A DNA stretch of 64,000 nt from Nocardiopsis listeri NBRC 13360 (GCF_001570765.1 NZ_BCSH01000009.1:1-64000); one strand, 5' to 3'; numbered from the stretch's first letter, positions 16,477-25,712 are shown. Notes: a model not told the origin generated them from the sequence alone. Program-made: numbers and translations.

Positions 16477-16695
16477 ATGAAACGCAGGAAGCTGTGGTAC
16501 GTGCTCCTCATGGGCACCTGCCTGGCGCTGTTCGCCGCGTCCGCGCCCGTCTACCACTTCTTCGGAACCGGGTGGGCGGTGGCCATGTGCGTGGTGGCCT
16601 CGGTACTACCGCCGATCGCCATGACACTGGGCAACATCGCCGGCCCGGACGACCCACGCGACCACGACAACCGCTATGGGCCCAACGCCGAATGA
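16477..16695 (+). CDS. DUF3099-like small membrane protein
   Basis: 72 residues: MKRRKLWYVLLMGTCLALFA, a second hydrophobic segment (WAVAMCVVASVLPPIAMTLG) and a polar acidic tail ending in YGPNAE. Two transmembrane helices with a basic N-terminus inside are expected, matching actinobacterial DUF3099 proteins. Its function is unknown. An in-frame GTG at 16468 is an alternative start; the ATG has GGGGG at good spacing. It follows the MpaB-like gene on the same strand. Confidence 0.75.
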   Translation: MKRRKLWYVLLMGTCLALFAASAPVYHFFGTGWAVAMCVVASVLPPIAMTLGNIAGPDDPRDHDNRYGPNAE

Positions 16696-16776
16696 GACCG
16701 GGGCCGCCGACCGGTTCAACCTCGGGGGAGGACGTCGAGCTCCACGATCGAGCAAGGGCCCCGGGCCCCGCACCAC

Positions 16777-17874
16777 CTAACGGCCCAGGACGCGACGCAG
16801 CGCGGCCAGCACCAGCTCGGCCCGGTTCAGGCGGGCGTTGTGGCCCATCAGCCCGATCCGCCACACCGTTGACGCGTAGGGGCCCACACCAGCGCCGATC
16901 TCCAGGTCGTACTCGCGCAGCAGCCGCTCACGGACCTTGCCCGAATCCACGCCCTCGGGCACCCGCACCGACGTCAACTGCGCCAGTCGGTGTCCCTCGG
17001 CGGCGAACAGTTCCAGACCCATCTCCTGCAGGCCCTCGCGCAGGTGCGCCCCGGCCGCCGCGTGACGGGCGGCCACCGCCTCCACGCCCTCCTCCTCGAT
17101 GCGGGCCAGCGCCGCGTCCAGGGAGGCCACCATCGCGGTGGGGGCGGTGTGGTGGTAGGCGCGACCGCCCGGGCCGCCGCGCACGTACGCACCGAGCAGC
17201 CCCAGGTCCAGGTACCAGACCGGTGGGGAGGGAACCCGCTGCTCCCAGGCGCGTTCGGAGAAGGTGAAGGGGGCCAGCCCCGGCGCCACTCCCAGACACT
17301 TCTGGGTGCCGGAGTAGGCGATGTCGACCTTCCACTCGTCCAGGTCCATGGGCATGCCGCCCAGGGAGGTGACACAGTCGGCCAGCAACAGGGTGTCGTC
17401 GGAGCGCTCGCGCAAGGCGTGGCCCAGGGCGCCGATGTCGCTGGCCACACCGGTGGAGGTCTCGGCGTGCACCGCGGCGACCAGGGCGGGAGCGGGGTGG
17501 GCGTCCAGCACCCGCTGGGCGTCCACGGGCCGTCCCCACTCGTGGTCCACCCGGATCACGTGCGCGCCGTAGCGCGAGGCGACCTCGCACATGCGTTCAC
17601 CGAACAGCCCGTTGACGGCGACGACCACCTGGTCACCGGGGCGCACGGTGTTGGCGAAGGCCGCCTCCATGCCCAGGGAACCGGTGCCCGAGAGCGGCAG
17701 TGTGAGCGGATTCTCGGTGCCCCACAGGGAACGCAGTCGCCCAGAGGCGCGTTCCAACATGGCGAGGAACTCCGGGTCGAGGTGACCGAGGAGCGGGGCG
17801 GCCAGGCCCAGGGTCGCCTCGGGATAGGGGTTGCTCGGCCCCGGTCCCAGCAGGATGCGTTCGGTGACTGACAT
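16777..17874 (-). CDS. Class V aminotransferase (alanine-glyoxylate / serine-pyruvate type)
   Basis: 365 residues, the normal length. LLGPGPSNPYPE opens the fold (substrate-binding GPGP loop); LPLSGTGSLGMEAAFAN binds the PLP phosphate; HAETSTGV and LLADCVTSLGG (Asp to the pyridine N) follow; the Schiff-base Lys is in YSGTQKCLG. The C-terminal RIGLMGHNARLNR holds the conserved Arg. It likely transfers amino groups between alanine or serine and glyoxylate. A GTG two codons upstream (17880) is an alternative start. It is a single gene, divergent from a GNAT. Confidence 0.88.
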   Translation of the reverse strand: MSVTERILLGPGPSNPYPEATLGLAAPLLGHLDPEFLAMLERASGRLRSLWGTENPLTLPLSGTGSLGMEAAFANTVRPGDQVVVAVNGLFGERMCEVASRYGAHVIRVDHEWGRPVDAQRVLDAHPAPALVAAVHAETSTGVASDIGALGHALRERSDDTLLLADCVTSLGGMPMDLDEWKVDIAYSGTQKCLGVAPGLAPFTFSERAWEQRVPSPPVWYLDLGLLGAYVRGGPGGRAYHHTAPTAMVASLDAALARIEEEGVEAVAARHAAAGAHLREGLQEMGLELFAAEGHRLAQLTSVRVPEGVDSGKVRERLLREYDLEIGAGVGPYASTVWRIGLMGHNARLNRAELVLAALRRVLGR

Positions 17875-18052
17875 GGGCACACACTAACCAGAGCAGTATG
17901 AGAACGGGGCAACCGGGGGCTCATGTGTGCCTAATGCGACAACCGCGTCGAGGGTGTGGGGCCGTAGTATTCCGGCGGACGAAAAGACGAGCACGTGTGC
18001 CCGGGAACCGAATCCGGAGGTGGGCGGTCGTGAACGTGGGGAGGGGAGCGGA

Positions 18053-18589
18053 ATGACCGAGACGGTACGGAACGAGACCATCCGACTCGAACCCGGACGG
18101 GTGCGGATGCTGAGGGTGGAACACGACGATCCCCGTGTCCAGGGGCTGCTCGACGGCCTCCTGGGCGAGTACACCGAACGCTACGGAGCGGAAGGGGCCG
18201 CCGCCGAACTGGGCAGGTACCCCGTCACCGAGTTCGTCGCTCCCTTGGGCCGTATGGTCCTGGCCGAACTGGATGGTGAGATCGTCGCCGGTGGCGCGCT
18301 GCGCCCCTATCGTCCGGAGCCCGACGGAACGCCGCGCACGGTCGAGTTCAAACGGATCTGGACCTCGGTGGCGCACCGCCGCAAGGGCTTGGGTCGGCTC
18401 ATCATGACCGCGTTGGAGGACGCCGCCCGCGACCTCGGCTACCGCTCCGTGATCCTCTTCACCGGCCCCTCCCAGCCCGAGGCCGTGGCCCTCTACGAAC
18501 GGATCGGCTACAGGTGGGTGGACCCGACCACCATCGATGACCTGCCCTATCCCAAGGCCGTCCCCTTCGCCCACGACCTTCGCCCCTGA
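18053..18589 (+). CDS. GNAT family N-acetyltransferase
   Basis: 178 residues. GNAT fold with the acetyl-CoA pyrophosphate loop in VAHRRKGLGRLIMTALEDAA (the Q/RxxGxG/A motif), the preceding strand VEFKRIWTS, and the late strands SVILFTGPSQPEAVALYERI ending in GYRWV. The acceptor substrate is unknown. ATG at 18053 after GGAGGGGAGCGG. It is followed closely by the Xaa-Pro aminopeptidase gene but has its own intergenic gap. Confidence 0.85.
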   Translation: MTETVRNETIRLEPGRVRMLRVEHDDPRVQGLLDGLLGEYTERYGAEGAAAELGRYPVTEFVAPLGRMVLAELDGEIVAGGALRPYRPEPDGTPRTVEFKRIWTSVAHRRKGLGRLIMTALEDAARDLGYRSVILFTGPSQPEAVALYERIGYRWVDPTTIDDLPYPKAVPFAHDLRP

Positions 18590-18747
18590 CCACGAGCGTT
18601 CCGACCAGGACGTTATGGGCAGCGCTATGTCCCGGGGTCGGGCACGGTTCGGCCCGGCCCCCTACGATGGAGGGCAAGGCCGTCACCAACGGCAGGTCAC
18701 AGAGCTTTTCCGCCCTTTCGGCGAACTCGACGAGGAGAGTGCACGAC

Positions 18748-20241
18748 GTGAGCGAGCAGCAGCGCCCCCAGGCCGAGACGGACGCCCCCGTGTTCAGTCC
18801 ACGCAAGAACGGCCAGGCGCAGTCGGTCTCCGACGAGCTCGCCGGGTGGATGCGCACCGGTTGGGCCGACACCGAGATGCGCGACCTGGAGCCGATCGAG
18901 CAGGCCGAGCACACCGCCCGCCGTCGCGCGACGATCAGCGCGGCCTTCCCCGGCGATCGTCTGGTCATCCCCTCCGGCCAGTACCTGACCCGCTCCAACG
19001 ACACCGAATACCCCTTCCGTGCAGCCACGAACTACGCCTACCTGACCGGTGACACCACCGACGGCAACTGCCTGGTGCTCACCCCGAAGGCCGACGGCGG
19101 CCACGACGTGGTGCTCTACCTCAAGCCGCGCTCCAACCGCGACAACGGCGAGTTCTGGCTCGGCGGCTACGGCGAGCTGTGGACCGGCCGCCGCAACAGC
19201 CTGGAGGAGGCCGCCGCCCTGCTGGGCGTGGCCACCGCCGACGTGCGCACCCTGCCCGCCGCCCTGCGCGCCGACACCACCGTCACCACGCGCGTCGTGC
19301 GTGGCCACGACGCCGAGATCGACGCCGTCGTGGACGAGTTGCGCGCCGACACCGACGAGGAGTCGCGCGCCAAGTCCGCCAAGCTCGACGAGGATCTGGG
19401 TGTGGCCCTGGCCGACCACCGTCTGGTCAAGGACGAGTGGGAGATCGCCCAGCTGCAGCTGGCCGTGGACGCCACCACGCGCGGCTTCGGTGACGTGGCC
19501 AAGGCGCTCCCGCAGGCCAAGGACACCTCCGAGCGTTACGTCGAGGGCACCTTCTTCCTGCGCGCCCGGGTGGAGGGCAACGACGTCGGCTACGGCACCA
19601 TCGCCGCCTCCGGCGCCAACGCCACCACCCTGCACTGGACCCGCAACGACGGGCCCGTGCGCGAGGGCGACCTGCTGCTGCTCGACGCCGGTGTGGAGAC
19701 CACCACCCTCTACACCGCCGACGTCACCCGCACCATGCCGGTCTCGGGCACCTTCACCGACCTACAGCGCAAGGTCTACGACCTGGTGTACGCGGCACAG
19801 GAGGCCGGTATCGCCGCCGTCGCCCCCGGCAAGCCCTTCACCGACTTCCACCACGCCTCCCAGCGCGTGCTCGCCGAGGGGCTGGTCGAGTGGGGGCTGC
19901 TGGAGGGCCCGGTCGAGCGTGTCCTGGAGCTGGGTCTGCAGCGTCGCTACACCTTGCACGGCACCGGGCACATGCTCGGCCTGGACGTGCACGACTGCGC
20001 GGTCTCCCGCCAGGAGACGCACCTGTACGGCGACCTGAAGCCGGGCATGGTACTCACCGTCGAGCCGGGCCTGTACTTCCAGCCCGACGACCTGACCGTC
20101 CCCGAGGAGCTGCGTGGCATCGGCGTGCGCATCGAGGACGACATCCTGGTCACCGAGGACGGACGCACCGTGATGTCGGCCGGCCTGCCGCGTTCCTCGG
20201 CCGACGTTGAGGCCTGGCTGGCCGAGCGTCTCCCGCGCTAG
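18748..20241 (+). CDS. pepP: Xaa-Pro aminopeptidase (M24B, aminopeptidase P)
   Basis: 497 residues with an N-terminal aminopeptidase P domain (RRATISAAFPGDRLVIPSGQ) and the C-terminal pita-bread fold. Dinuclear metal ligands are visible: Asp in LLLLDAGVE, Asp in YTADVTRT, His in LHGTGHMLGLDVHD, Glu in TVEPGLYF and Glu in GVRIEDDIL. It removes N-terminal residues preceding proline in cytoplasmic peptides. The GTG at 18748 with GAGGAGA upstream is preferred; an upstream ATG would add 27 unconserved residues. Confidence 0.9.
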   Translation: MSEQQRPQAETDAPVFSPRKNGQAQSVSDELAGWMRTGWADTEMRDLEPIEQAEHTARRRATISAAFPGDRLVIPSGQYLTRSNDTEYPFRAATNYAYLTGDTTDGNCLVLTPKADGGHDVVLYLKPRSNRDNGEFWLGGYGELWTGRRNSLEEAAALLGVATADVRTLPAALRADTTVTTRVVRGHDAEIDAVVDELRADTDEESRAKSAKLDEDLGVALADHRLVKDEWEIAQLQLAVDATTRGFGDVAKALPQAKDTSERYVEGTFFLRARVEGNDVGYGTIAASGANATTLHWTRNDGPVREGDLLLLDAGVETTTLYTADVTRTMPVSGTFTDLQRKVYDLVYAAQEAGIAAVAPGKPFTDFHHASQRVLAEGLVEWGLLEGPVERVLELGLQRRYTLHGTGHMLGLDVHDCAVSRQETHLYGDLKPGMVLTVEPGLYFQPDDLTVPEELRGIGVRIEDDILVTEDGRTVMSAGLPRSSADVEAWLAERLPR

Positions 20242-20256
20242 CCTTTGGATCCATCG

Positions 20257-20287
20257 GGTGGGCCGTCTCCTTCGGGGGCGGCCCACC
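20257..20287. terminator. Bidirectional hairpin between convergent genes
   Basis: GGTGGGCCG (20257-20265) pairs with CGGCCCACC (20279-20287) between the pepP stop and the end of the minus-strand GNAT gene. Confidence 0.6.
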
Positions 20288-20312
20288 GTCGTTTCCCAGG
20301 GGGACGCGCGGC

Positions 20313-20732
20313 TCAGTCGAACCGGACGAAGGAGCGCAGCGGAGGCCGGTGCTCGTGCGCCTCGACCAACCCCGGCGCCTCGTAGAAGGCGCGCCGGCCG
20401 TCCTCGTCGTCGGTGAGCAGCACCCGTTGCCGCACCCCCTCATATCCGGAGAACAGCTCGTCCATCAACCGCCGACCCAGGCCGGTGCGTTGTTCGTCCG
20501 GGTGGACCACGATGTCCTGGACGTGGACCACCGTGGCGCCGTCCGAGATCGACCGGACCAACCCCACGAGGCGGTCCTCCCTGCGGGCGGCCACCAACCG
20601 ATGCGAGCCGCTCAACGCTCGCATCAGCACCTCTGGAGCCTCGGTGTAGGCGGTCCAACCGACCGCCCCGTACAGATCCAGGACCTCGGCGCGTTCCAGG
20701 TCCTGGGCCGCGCACACACTCACTCGAACCAC
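20313..20732 (-). CDS. GNAT family N-acetyltransferase
   Basis: 139 residues, a compact single GNAT domain: LDLYGAVGWTAYTEAPEVLM at the N-terminus, VVHVQDIVVHPDEQRTGLGR as core strand 4 and acetyl-CoA loop, then LMDELF and a C-terminal strand-helix ending in FYEAPGLVEA. The W-T-AYT motif resembles GNATs that act on small amines or metabolites, but the substrate is unknown. Starts with ATG or GTG near 20732 after GGAGAC. Confidence 0.85.
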   Translation of the reverse strand: MVRVSVCAAQDLERAEVLDLYGAVGWTAYTEAPEVLMRALSGSHRLVAARREDRLVGLVRSISDGATVVHVQDIVVHPDEQRTGLGRRLMDELFSGYEGVRQRVLLTDDEDGRRAFYEAPGLVEAHEHRPPLRSFVRFD

Positions 20733-21016
20733 GTCCCGTGTCTCCTTCGTTCACCGACGATGGCCCGGAAGTCTGTCAGGTTCGTCCGCCGTGTTCCAGA
20801 GTGTCGCCGGCGTCGGGTGGATCGACCGGGCGGGCGGACGCGCGTCGATCCCGCTCTTTCGTGGAAGGAACCGATTCGATTTCCGGTACCGTTACCGGAC
20901 AAGCGATGTGGACCGGTCATCGGGGCCGTCTTCCCCAAGGGGAGGGCGGCCCCTCGCCGCAACAGATAACGTCGTGGTGGCGTGGAAGTACCCAGGAACG
21001 ACGGGGAGGGCGACTC

Positions 21017-22018
21017 GTGCGCGCGGAACGGCTGTGGCGCAGGGGGTTGCGGTTCCCCCGCCTGTTCCTGGCGGACCGGACGGTCCTCGTGCACGGCGAC
21101 GTGGACCTCAGTACCGACCCGCGCAAGTCGCGTTACGAGGCGCGGGCCTTCGACACCCGTTCGCTGCGCCCCTTGGGGACCGCGTTCGAGGTACAGGGAC
21201 CGGTGAACCTGGCCGTGTCCCCCGAGGGTGAGGACTGGCCCGGCACCGTCCTGGTGCAGGCCTCACGCCGTTCGGTGAGCGTGCGCGACCCCCGTACCGG
21301 AGTCCCGCTGTTGGAGACCGACCTGGCCGAACCGGGGGAGCGCTGGCCCGACGACGTCGCCCTTCGGGTGGTGGACAAGGAGGCGGTGGTCTTCCTCTTC
21401 GGCGAGGACGGCGACGGTGGTACCCGATGGTGGGCGGTGGACCCCTACACCGGGGCGACCGTGCCGGACCTGACCGACTCCAGACCCGGCCACGAGGCCC
21501 GCGGTGAACGCATGTCGTTCGCCGGCGACTACCTGGTGGCGCCCGGCCAGGATCCGGGGTTCGACCCGGTGATCCTCGCCGACTACGAACATCCGCGCGA
21601 GCGGGTCTACCTGATGGAGGACGGCGAGTACCTGGGCGAGGTGGAGAGCCACGCCGACTCCGAGACGGTGGCCGCCCGGGTGGGCGGGCGCTCCCTGCTC
21701 GCGGTCGCCGGGCGCGTGCACTCCCTGCCCGACCTGGAACTGGTCGCCGAACTCGGTGGTCCACGCACCCTGACCTCGCTGGTGGAATGGGACGGCGAGG
21801 CGGTCGCCGTCTATCAGGAGGAGGAAGCTCGTCCCGACGGCCTGGGCGGCTGGTACCTGGACGATCTGCGGGTGCGTCGACTGGACCGGCCGGGGCGACC
21901 CGTGAGGGAGGTTCCGGGGACCTGGCCGGGCGAGCTGGAGGACCTGGTGGCCGCCCCTGACGGGGTCATTGTCCTGGCCACCACCGAGGGCGTCTACGCC
22001 CTGCACGAGCGGTCCTGA
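21017..22018 (+). CDS. Hypothetical protein, probable beta-propeller
   Basis: 333 residues, not assigned to a named family. It is rich in short beta strands and acidic turns, with repeating units such as SVRDPRTGVPLLETDL, WWAVDPYTGATVPDLTD, VYLMEDGEYLGEV and VHSLPDLELVAELG, which look like blades of a WD40/PQQ-type propeller. No signal peptide, membrane segment or Cys pair is seen, so it is probably cytoplasmic. The GTG at 21017 has GGGGAGGG upstream. The gene stands alone, with none of the neighbours suggesting a role. Confidence 0.6.
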   Translation: MRAERLWRRGLRFPRLFLADRTVLVHGDVDLSTDPRKSRYEARAFDTRSLRPLGTAFEVQGPVNLAVSPEGEDWPGTVLVQASRRSVSVRDPRTGVPLLETDLAEPGERWPDDVALRVVDKEAVVFLFGEDGDGGTRWWAVDPYTGATVPDLTDSRPGHEARGERMSFAGDYLVAPGQDPGFDPVILADYEHPRERVYLMEDGEYLGEVESHADSETVAARVGGRSLLAVAGRVHSLPDLELVAELGGPRTLTSLVEWDGEAVAVYQEEEARPDGLGGWYLDDLRVRRLDRPGRPVREVPGTWPGELEDLVAAPDGVIVLATTEGVYALHERS

Positions 22019-22179
22019 ACAGGACGGCCCCGGCCGTCCCGCCGACCTCTGGGGCCTTGGGCCTCACGGGGTCTCTCGGAGCGTCCGCGGCCCGGCGGCC
22101 GCGTACTCTCCGACGGCCTCACCGGCCCACGATGGCCACTTCCGAGGGGTCTACCTCTACCTCTTCGACCTGTGCGGGG

Positions 22180-22677
22180 TCAGCCGGTGAGCAGGCCGCC
22201 GAGCAGGAGGGCGCCCGCCGTCGCGGCCACCGCCACGACCACGGTCACCAGTACCGTCGGCCAGATGGCACGCACCCGGGGCAGCCGCCACACCAGATGG
22301 AGGCCCAGGGCCATCAACAGGGGAGCGGTCAGAACCCCCGGCATCAGGGTGCCGGTCAGCGCGCTGAACGCCAGGTGGGATCCGGCGTTGAGGATCAGCA
22401 CGAAGGCGAAGCAGACCAGCACCTCCGTGCTCCATCCGGGACGGATCACGGTGGCCACCCCGGCCACCGCCAGGGCCACCACGGTCAGCAGGGCCGCCGC
22501 GACCCCGAAACCGGCCTGTCCACTGTGCGCCGAGGCGATCGCGACGGGCGCGTGGACCGAGGCCCAGGCGGGAAGGTCGCGCAGACACTCCTCGGCGTTG
22601 TGCAGGGCGAACACCGCGACGGTGAGCCACCACAGTCCGGCCAGGACCCGCGATGGCACCTCGGTCTGTTCGGGCAT
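22180..22677 (-). CDS. HXXEE domain-containing membrane protein
   Basis: 165 residues with four or five membrane segments. The name-giving motif is present near the N-terminus (AVFALHNAEECLRDLPAW), and the second conserved region is ILNAGSHLAFSALTGTLMPG with its His. The spacing of buried His and Glu residues suggests a membrane-embedded metal site or hydrolase, but the function of the family is unproven. The ATG at 22677 is chosen because upstream sequence reads as non-conserved Arg-rich frame. Confidence 0.75.
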   Translation of the reverse strand: MPEQTEVPSRVLAGLWWLTVAVFALHNAEECLRDLPAWASVHAPVAIASAHSGQAGFGVAAALLTVVALAVAGVATVIRPGWSTEVLVCFAFVLILNAGSHLAFSALTGTLMPGVLTAPLLMALGLHLVWRLPRVRAIWPTVLVTVVVAVAATAGALLLGGLLTG

Positions 22678-22921
22678 GCTCGTTCTCCTGCCGCCGGCGA
22701 TCCGAACCCCGCAACGATATCGGGCGCCGGACGCCCGGCCCAGCGCAGGAGCGCGACGGCCTCGGCGACGAGGTCCCACCGCTTCGGCCGCCCCGGGTCG
22801 TCGGCGCCCGCCACCACACGCTCCGCTCGACCGATCGTGCGATCACGGTCCCCGGCACGTCGTTCGGCTCCGAGCGGCCGGCCGGTGCGATACTCGCCGC
22901 ACCCACGTCGAGGAGACGACC

Positions 22922-23365
22922 ATGAACACATCACGGACCCTGGCACGTTCCCTGGCATTGGGGCTGGCCTCGGGAGCACGCGGAACCCTGGGGCCCTGCG
23001 CACCACTGTGCGCCCGCTCCGAAGGACGAACGCTCCGACGCGGACTGTTGGCGCTGACCATCGCCGGCGAACTGGTGGCGGACAAGGCGCCGGGCATCCC
23101 GCCCCGCACGTCGGGGCCTGTCCTGCTGTCGCGCGTGCTCGGTGGAGCATGGGGCGGGGCCCTGCTCGCCCGGAACCTGGGAGGCCCCGTGCCGCAGACC
23201 GTGGCCGTCGCCGCGATGGCGGCCCCGGTGGGCGCGGCGGTGGGGGTGCGATGGCGCTCCTGGTGGAGCGAGTCCCGTCCGGCCTGGAAGGGCGCGGTCA
23301 TCGAGGACGCCGTGGCGCTCGCCCTGGCCTGGTGCGCGGTCTCCGGAACTACCCGGGGGTCGTGA
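22922..23365 (+). CDS. DUF4126-like membrane protein
   Basis: 147 residues; hydrophobic with three or four segments. The start MNTSRTLARSLALGLASGAR, then GTLGP and ELVADKAPGIPPRTSGPVLL, match the GxxSGxRs-P pattern and the 'DK-P..P.R' motif of DUF4126 proteins. No function known. ATG at 22922 after GAGGAGACGA. It is divergent from the HXXEE gene, with which it may share a promoter region, and convergent with the enoyl-reductase-like gene. Confidence 0.65.
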   Translation: MNTSRTLARSLALGLASGARGTLGPCAPLCARSEGRTLRRGLLALTIAGELVADKAPGIPPRTSGPVLLSRVLGGAWGGALLARNLGGPVPQTVAVAAMAAPVGAAVGVRWRSWWSESRPAWKGAVIEDAVALALAWCAVSGTTRGS

Positions 23366-23385
23366 CTCAGGGGGCGTGACCCGAC

Positions 23386-23436
23386 CTCCGAAGAGGGGGC
23401 GCGCACGGTGCCCACCGTGGCGCTCCCTCCTCGGAG
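23386..23436. terminator. Long hairpin between convergent genes
   Basis: CTCCG...GGGGGCGC pairs with GCGCTCCCTCCTCGGAG (two mismatches), and CACGGTG pairs with CACCGTG inside it. It sits between the DUF4126-like gene (+) and the enoyl-reductase-like gene (-). Confidence 0.6.
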
Positions 23437-23443
23437 AGGGCCC

Positions 23444-24622
23444 TCAGCCCTCGAAGGTCCGCAGCACCTGGAACTCCACCCCGGCCCGGGGCAGTCGCTC
23501 GATCAGCGCCTCGCCCATCGCCGCCGCAGGGGTCACCTGCCCGGAGGTGGTGGGCAACTCGTCCCGCCATAGGCACAACGCGGATTCGGCGAGCATCCCC
23601 GAGGTCGCCGCGTATCCCGGCTCGCCACCCGAGACCAGGGTGTGCACCCGGCGACCGCCGCCCGAACCCACGAAGTGCACGGTGAACCAACCACCGGCCA
23701 ACTGTTCCTCGCTGGGGCCCTCACCGGGGGAGCGCAGCGACAGCAACCGCTCCCGCAACGCCGGAACCTGGGCGGCCGCCATCATCCCGGCGGCGCCACC
23801 GACCGCGCCCACCGCGCTGCTCAGATGACGAAACGCCCCGTAGTGCCCATAGCTGAAGTCGGGGCCGTAACGCTCCAACGCCGCCGCCGAACGCGCCACC
23901 ATCTGCGGGTCCAGGCTGGGAAGCGGCAGTGTCCACCCCCGGGCCAACCGGGTGCGCGGGATTCCGCTCCGGTCGACGCGTACCCTGCGGTCCTTCGGCT
24001 GGTCCTCCACGGCCCGGCGGTCTCGTGCGGCGGCGATCAGGCCCACGGGGTCGGAGAAGGCTCCCACCGCCGAGCGCAGCGTGCCACCCGACGCGGTGCC
24101 CTGCGCGCGCACGAACCCCTCCACGTGCAGGGGCACGCCTTCGGGCAGTCGCCCGACGGTGAACAGCACGCCCAGGTCGTGGGGGACGGAGTCGAACCCG
24201 CAGGCGTGCACGATCCGCGCGCCCGTGCTCTGGGCGGTGGCGTGGTGGCGCACGTACATGTGGTCCACGAAGGCCGGCTCACCGCACAGGTCCACGTAGT
24301 CGGTTCCCTCGGCCGCGCACGCCGCCACCAAGGGCTCGCCGTACTCCGCGTAGGGGCCGACCGTGGTGATGACCACCTGGGCGGAGGCGGCCAGGGTCCG
24401 GATGGAAGCGGTGTCGTCGACGTCGGCCAACAGCAGGTCCGGGGTGGGCCGGTCCGGGTCGATCTCGGCCAACTCGGCCCGCACGGCCTCCAACTTGTCG
24501 ATGTTGCGCCCGGCCAACGCCCACCGCAGTTCGCGAGGGGCGTTCTCCGCCAGGTACTCGGCGGTCAGTGCTCCGGTGTACCCGGTCGCGCCGAACAGGA
24601 CGATGTCGTAACCACGTTGCAT
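23444..24622 (-). CDS. Saccharopine dehydrogenase-like / trans-acting enoyl reductase family protein
   Basis: 392 residues. Rossmann fold at the N-terminus with the NADP loop VLFGATGYTGALTAEYLAE and LAGRNIDKLEAV; then VVITTVGPYAEYGEPLVAAC and YVDLCGEPAFVDHM, typical of the family that includes the mycobacterial trans-acting enoyl reductase Rv2953. The C-terminal part has a glycine-rich dimerisation segment (AVGAVGGAAGMMAAA). In mycobacteria it acts on polyketide lipids; no polyketide genes are nearby, so the substrate remains open. ATG at 24622, GGAAG ribosome site. Confidence 0.8.
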   Translation of the reverse strand: MQRGYDIVLFGATGYTGALTAEYLAENAPRELRWALAGRNIDKLEAVRAELAEIDPDRPTPDLLLADVDDTASIRTLAASAQVVITTVGPYAEYGEPLVAACAAEGTDYVDLCGEPAFVDHMYVRHHATAQSTGARIVHACGFDSVPHDLGVLFTVGRLPEGVPLHVEGFVRAQGTASGGTLRSAVGAFSDPVGLIAAARDRRAVEDQPKDRRVRVDRSGIPRTRLARGWTLPLPSLDPQMVARSAAALERYGPDFSYGHYGAFRHLSSAVGAVGGAAGMMAAAQVPALRERLLSLRSPGEGPSEEQLAGGWFTVHFVGSGGGRRVHTLVSGGEPGYAATSGMLAESALCLWRDELPTTSGQVTPAAAMGEALIERLPRAGVEFQVLRTFEG

Positions 24623-24769
24623 GTCTTCCTTGTCGGTAGGCCTTCGCGTCGCTTGTGGTGCCAAAGTCTGGCAGGTGTGCGTCACGGGGGTGGAGCCGGC
24701 GGTGTGGACCCGCCCATGACCGGGTAGGCCGCCCCGGCGAGAACACCGATGACCCTGGGAAGAGGACCT

Positions 24770-25336
24770 GTGACATCCCTGATCGATCTGCACGGCACCG
24801 CGATGGAGGAGTTCGACCGCAGGGTGAAGGCGGTACGGCTCACCGACTGGGCCCTGCCCACACCGTGTTCGGACTGGGACGTACATGACCTGGTCGATCA
24901 TCTGACCACCGAGCAGTTGTGGGTGCCCCACCTGTTGGGCGGTGCCCGGGTCGAGGACCTGGGCGACCGGTTCGACGGCGACAACCTCGGGGAGGAACCG
25001 CTCGCGACCTGGACTGTGGCGGCGCGTGAGGCCCGCACGGCGTGGCTGGCCCCGTCCGCGTTGGAACAGCGGGTCCATCTGTCCTTCGGGGAGTCCCCGG
25101 CCGAGCTGTACCTGTGGCAGATGACCTTCGACCTGGCCGTGCACGCCTGGGACCTGGCCCGGGCCATCGGGGCGGACGAGCGCCTCGACCCGGACCTGGT
25201 CTGCGAGCTTCTCACGTGGATGAAGGGCCAGGAGAAGGAATTGGCGGCGAGCGGGCTGTTCGCCGAACCGGTTCAGGTGGGGGAGGACGCCGACCCACAG
25301 ACTCGCCTGCTCGCCCTCACCGGGCGTCGGGCTTGA
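24770..25336 (+). CDS. TIGR03086-type DinB-like metal-binding protein
   Basis: 188 residues. It is a four-helix DinB/maleylpyruvate-isomerase-like protein with WALPTPCSDWDVHDLVDHLT at the N-terminus (first His of the metal triad) and LAVHAWDLARAIG further on (second and third His positions). The family often binds a divalent metal and may use mycothiol, but its reactions are mostly unassigned. The GTG at 24770 has GAAGAGGAC correctly spaced; an ATG at 24749 would contain that ribosome site within its own coding sequence. Confidence 0.8.
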   Translation: MTSLIDLHGTAMEEFDRRVKAVRLTDWALPTPCSDWDVHDLVDHLTTEQLWVPHLLGGARVEDLGDRFDGDNLGEEPLATWTVAAREARTAWLAPSALEQRVHLSFGESPAELYLWQMTFDLAVHAWDLARAIGADERLDPDLVCELLTWMKGQEKELAASGLFAEPVQVGEDADPQTRLLALTGRRA

Positions 25337-25607
25337 GGGGTCGGGGGCGCCCGCGGCGGCGCCCCCTTCCTCGGCCTCGACCTGATTCGGTCTCGGTCTC
25401 CTCGTGGGGGACCCGGCGCGGCACGTCGCCGGGCTGACAGCCGAGTGTGCGACGGATCGTGTCGAGCGTGGTGAAGCGCACCGTCTTGGCCCGGACGTCC
25501 TCGAGCACGGCGATGTCGGCGGGCGTGATCTCGACGGCCTCGGCGAACCCGCCGACCGACACGCCGATCAGGGCGAGGTGGAAGTCGATGTCGACGACGA
25601 TCGCCAT
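25317..25607 (-). CDS. XRE-type helix-turn-helix regulator with basic tail
   Basis: 96 residues. The first ~65 form a YozG-like Cro/C1 HTH (MAIVVDIDFHLALIGVSVGG, then ITPADIAVLEDVRAKTVRFT and LGCQPGD). The NGRAKAVR recognition segment of relatives is changed here to EDVRAKTVR, so specificity may have shifted. The C-terminus is an Arg/Gly-rich tail. The ATG overlaps the stop of an upstream minus frame (TGATG), as these regulators do with DUF2975 membrane partners, of which only a remnant is left. Confidence 0.65.
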   Translation of the reverse strand: MAIVVDIDFHLALIGVSVGGFAEAVEITPADIAVLEDVRAKTVRFTTLDTIRRTLGCQPGDVPRRVPHEETETESGRGRGRGRRRGRPRPLKPDAR

Positions 25608-25712
25608 CAGAGGACCTCGGACACCTCGGTCCGCAGACGGGTGGCCTTGCGCGGCGGACCGCGCATGAGCACCGGCGACATCGCGAACACCGTTCCCGAA
25701 ACCAACAGGTCG
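25607..25712 (-). pseudogene. Possible C-terminal remnant of a DUF2975 membrane protein
   Basis: The minus frame ending at 25607 encodes LLVSGTVFAMSPVLMRG and LRTEVSEVL before its stop. This resembles the end of DUF2975 proteins (a last membrane helix, then RG-x-LR-D-x-E). The stop overlaps the XRE start codon. No N-terminal part with the other membrane helices is present; the BCCT gene begins 44 bases further on. Low-confidence call based on layout more than sequence. Confidence 0.3.
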
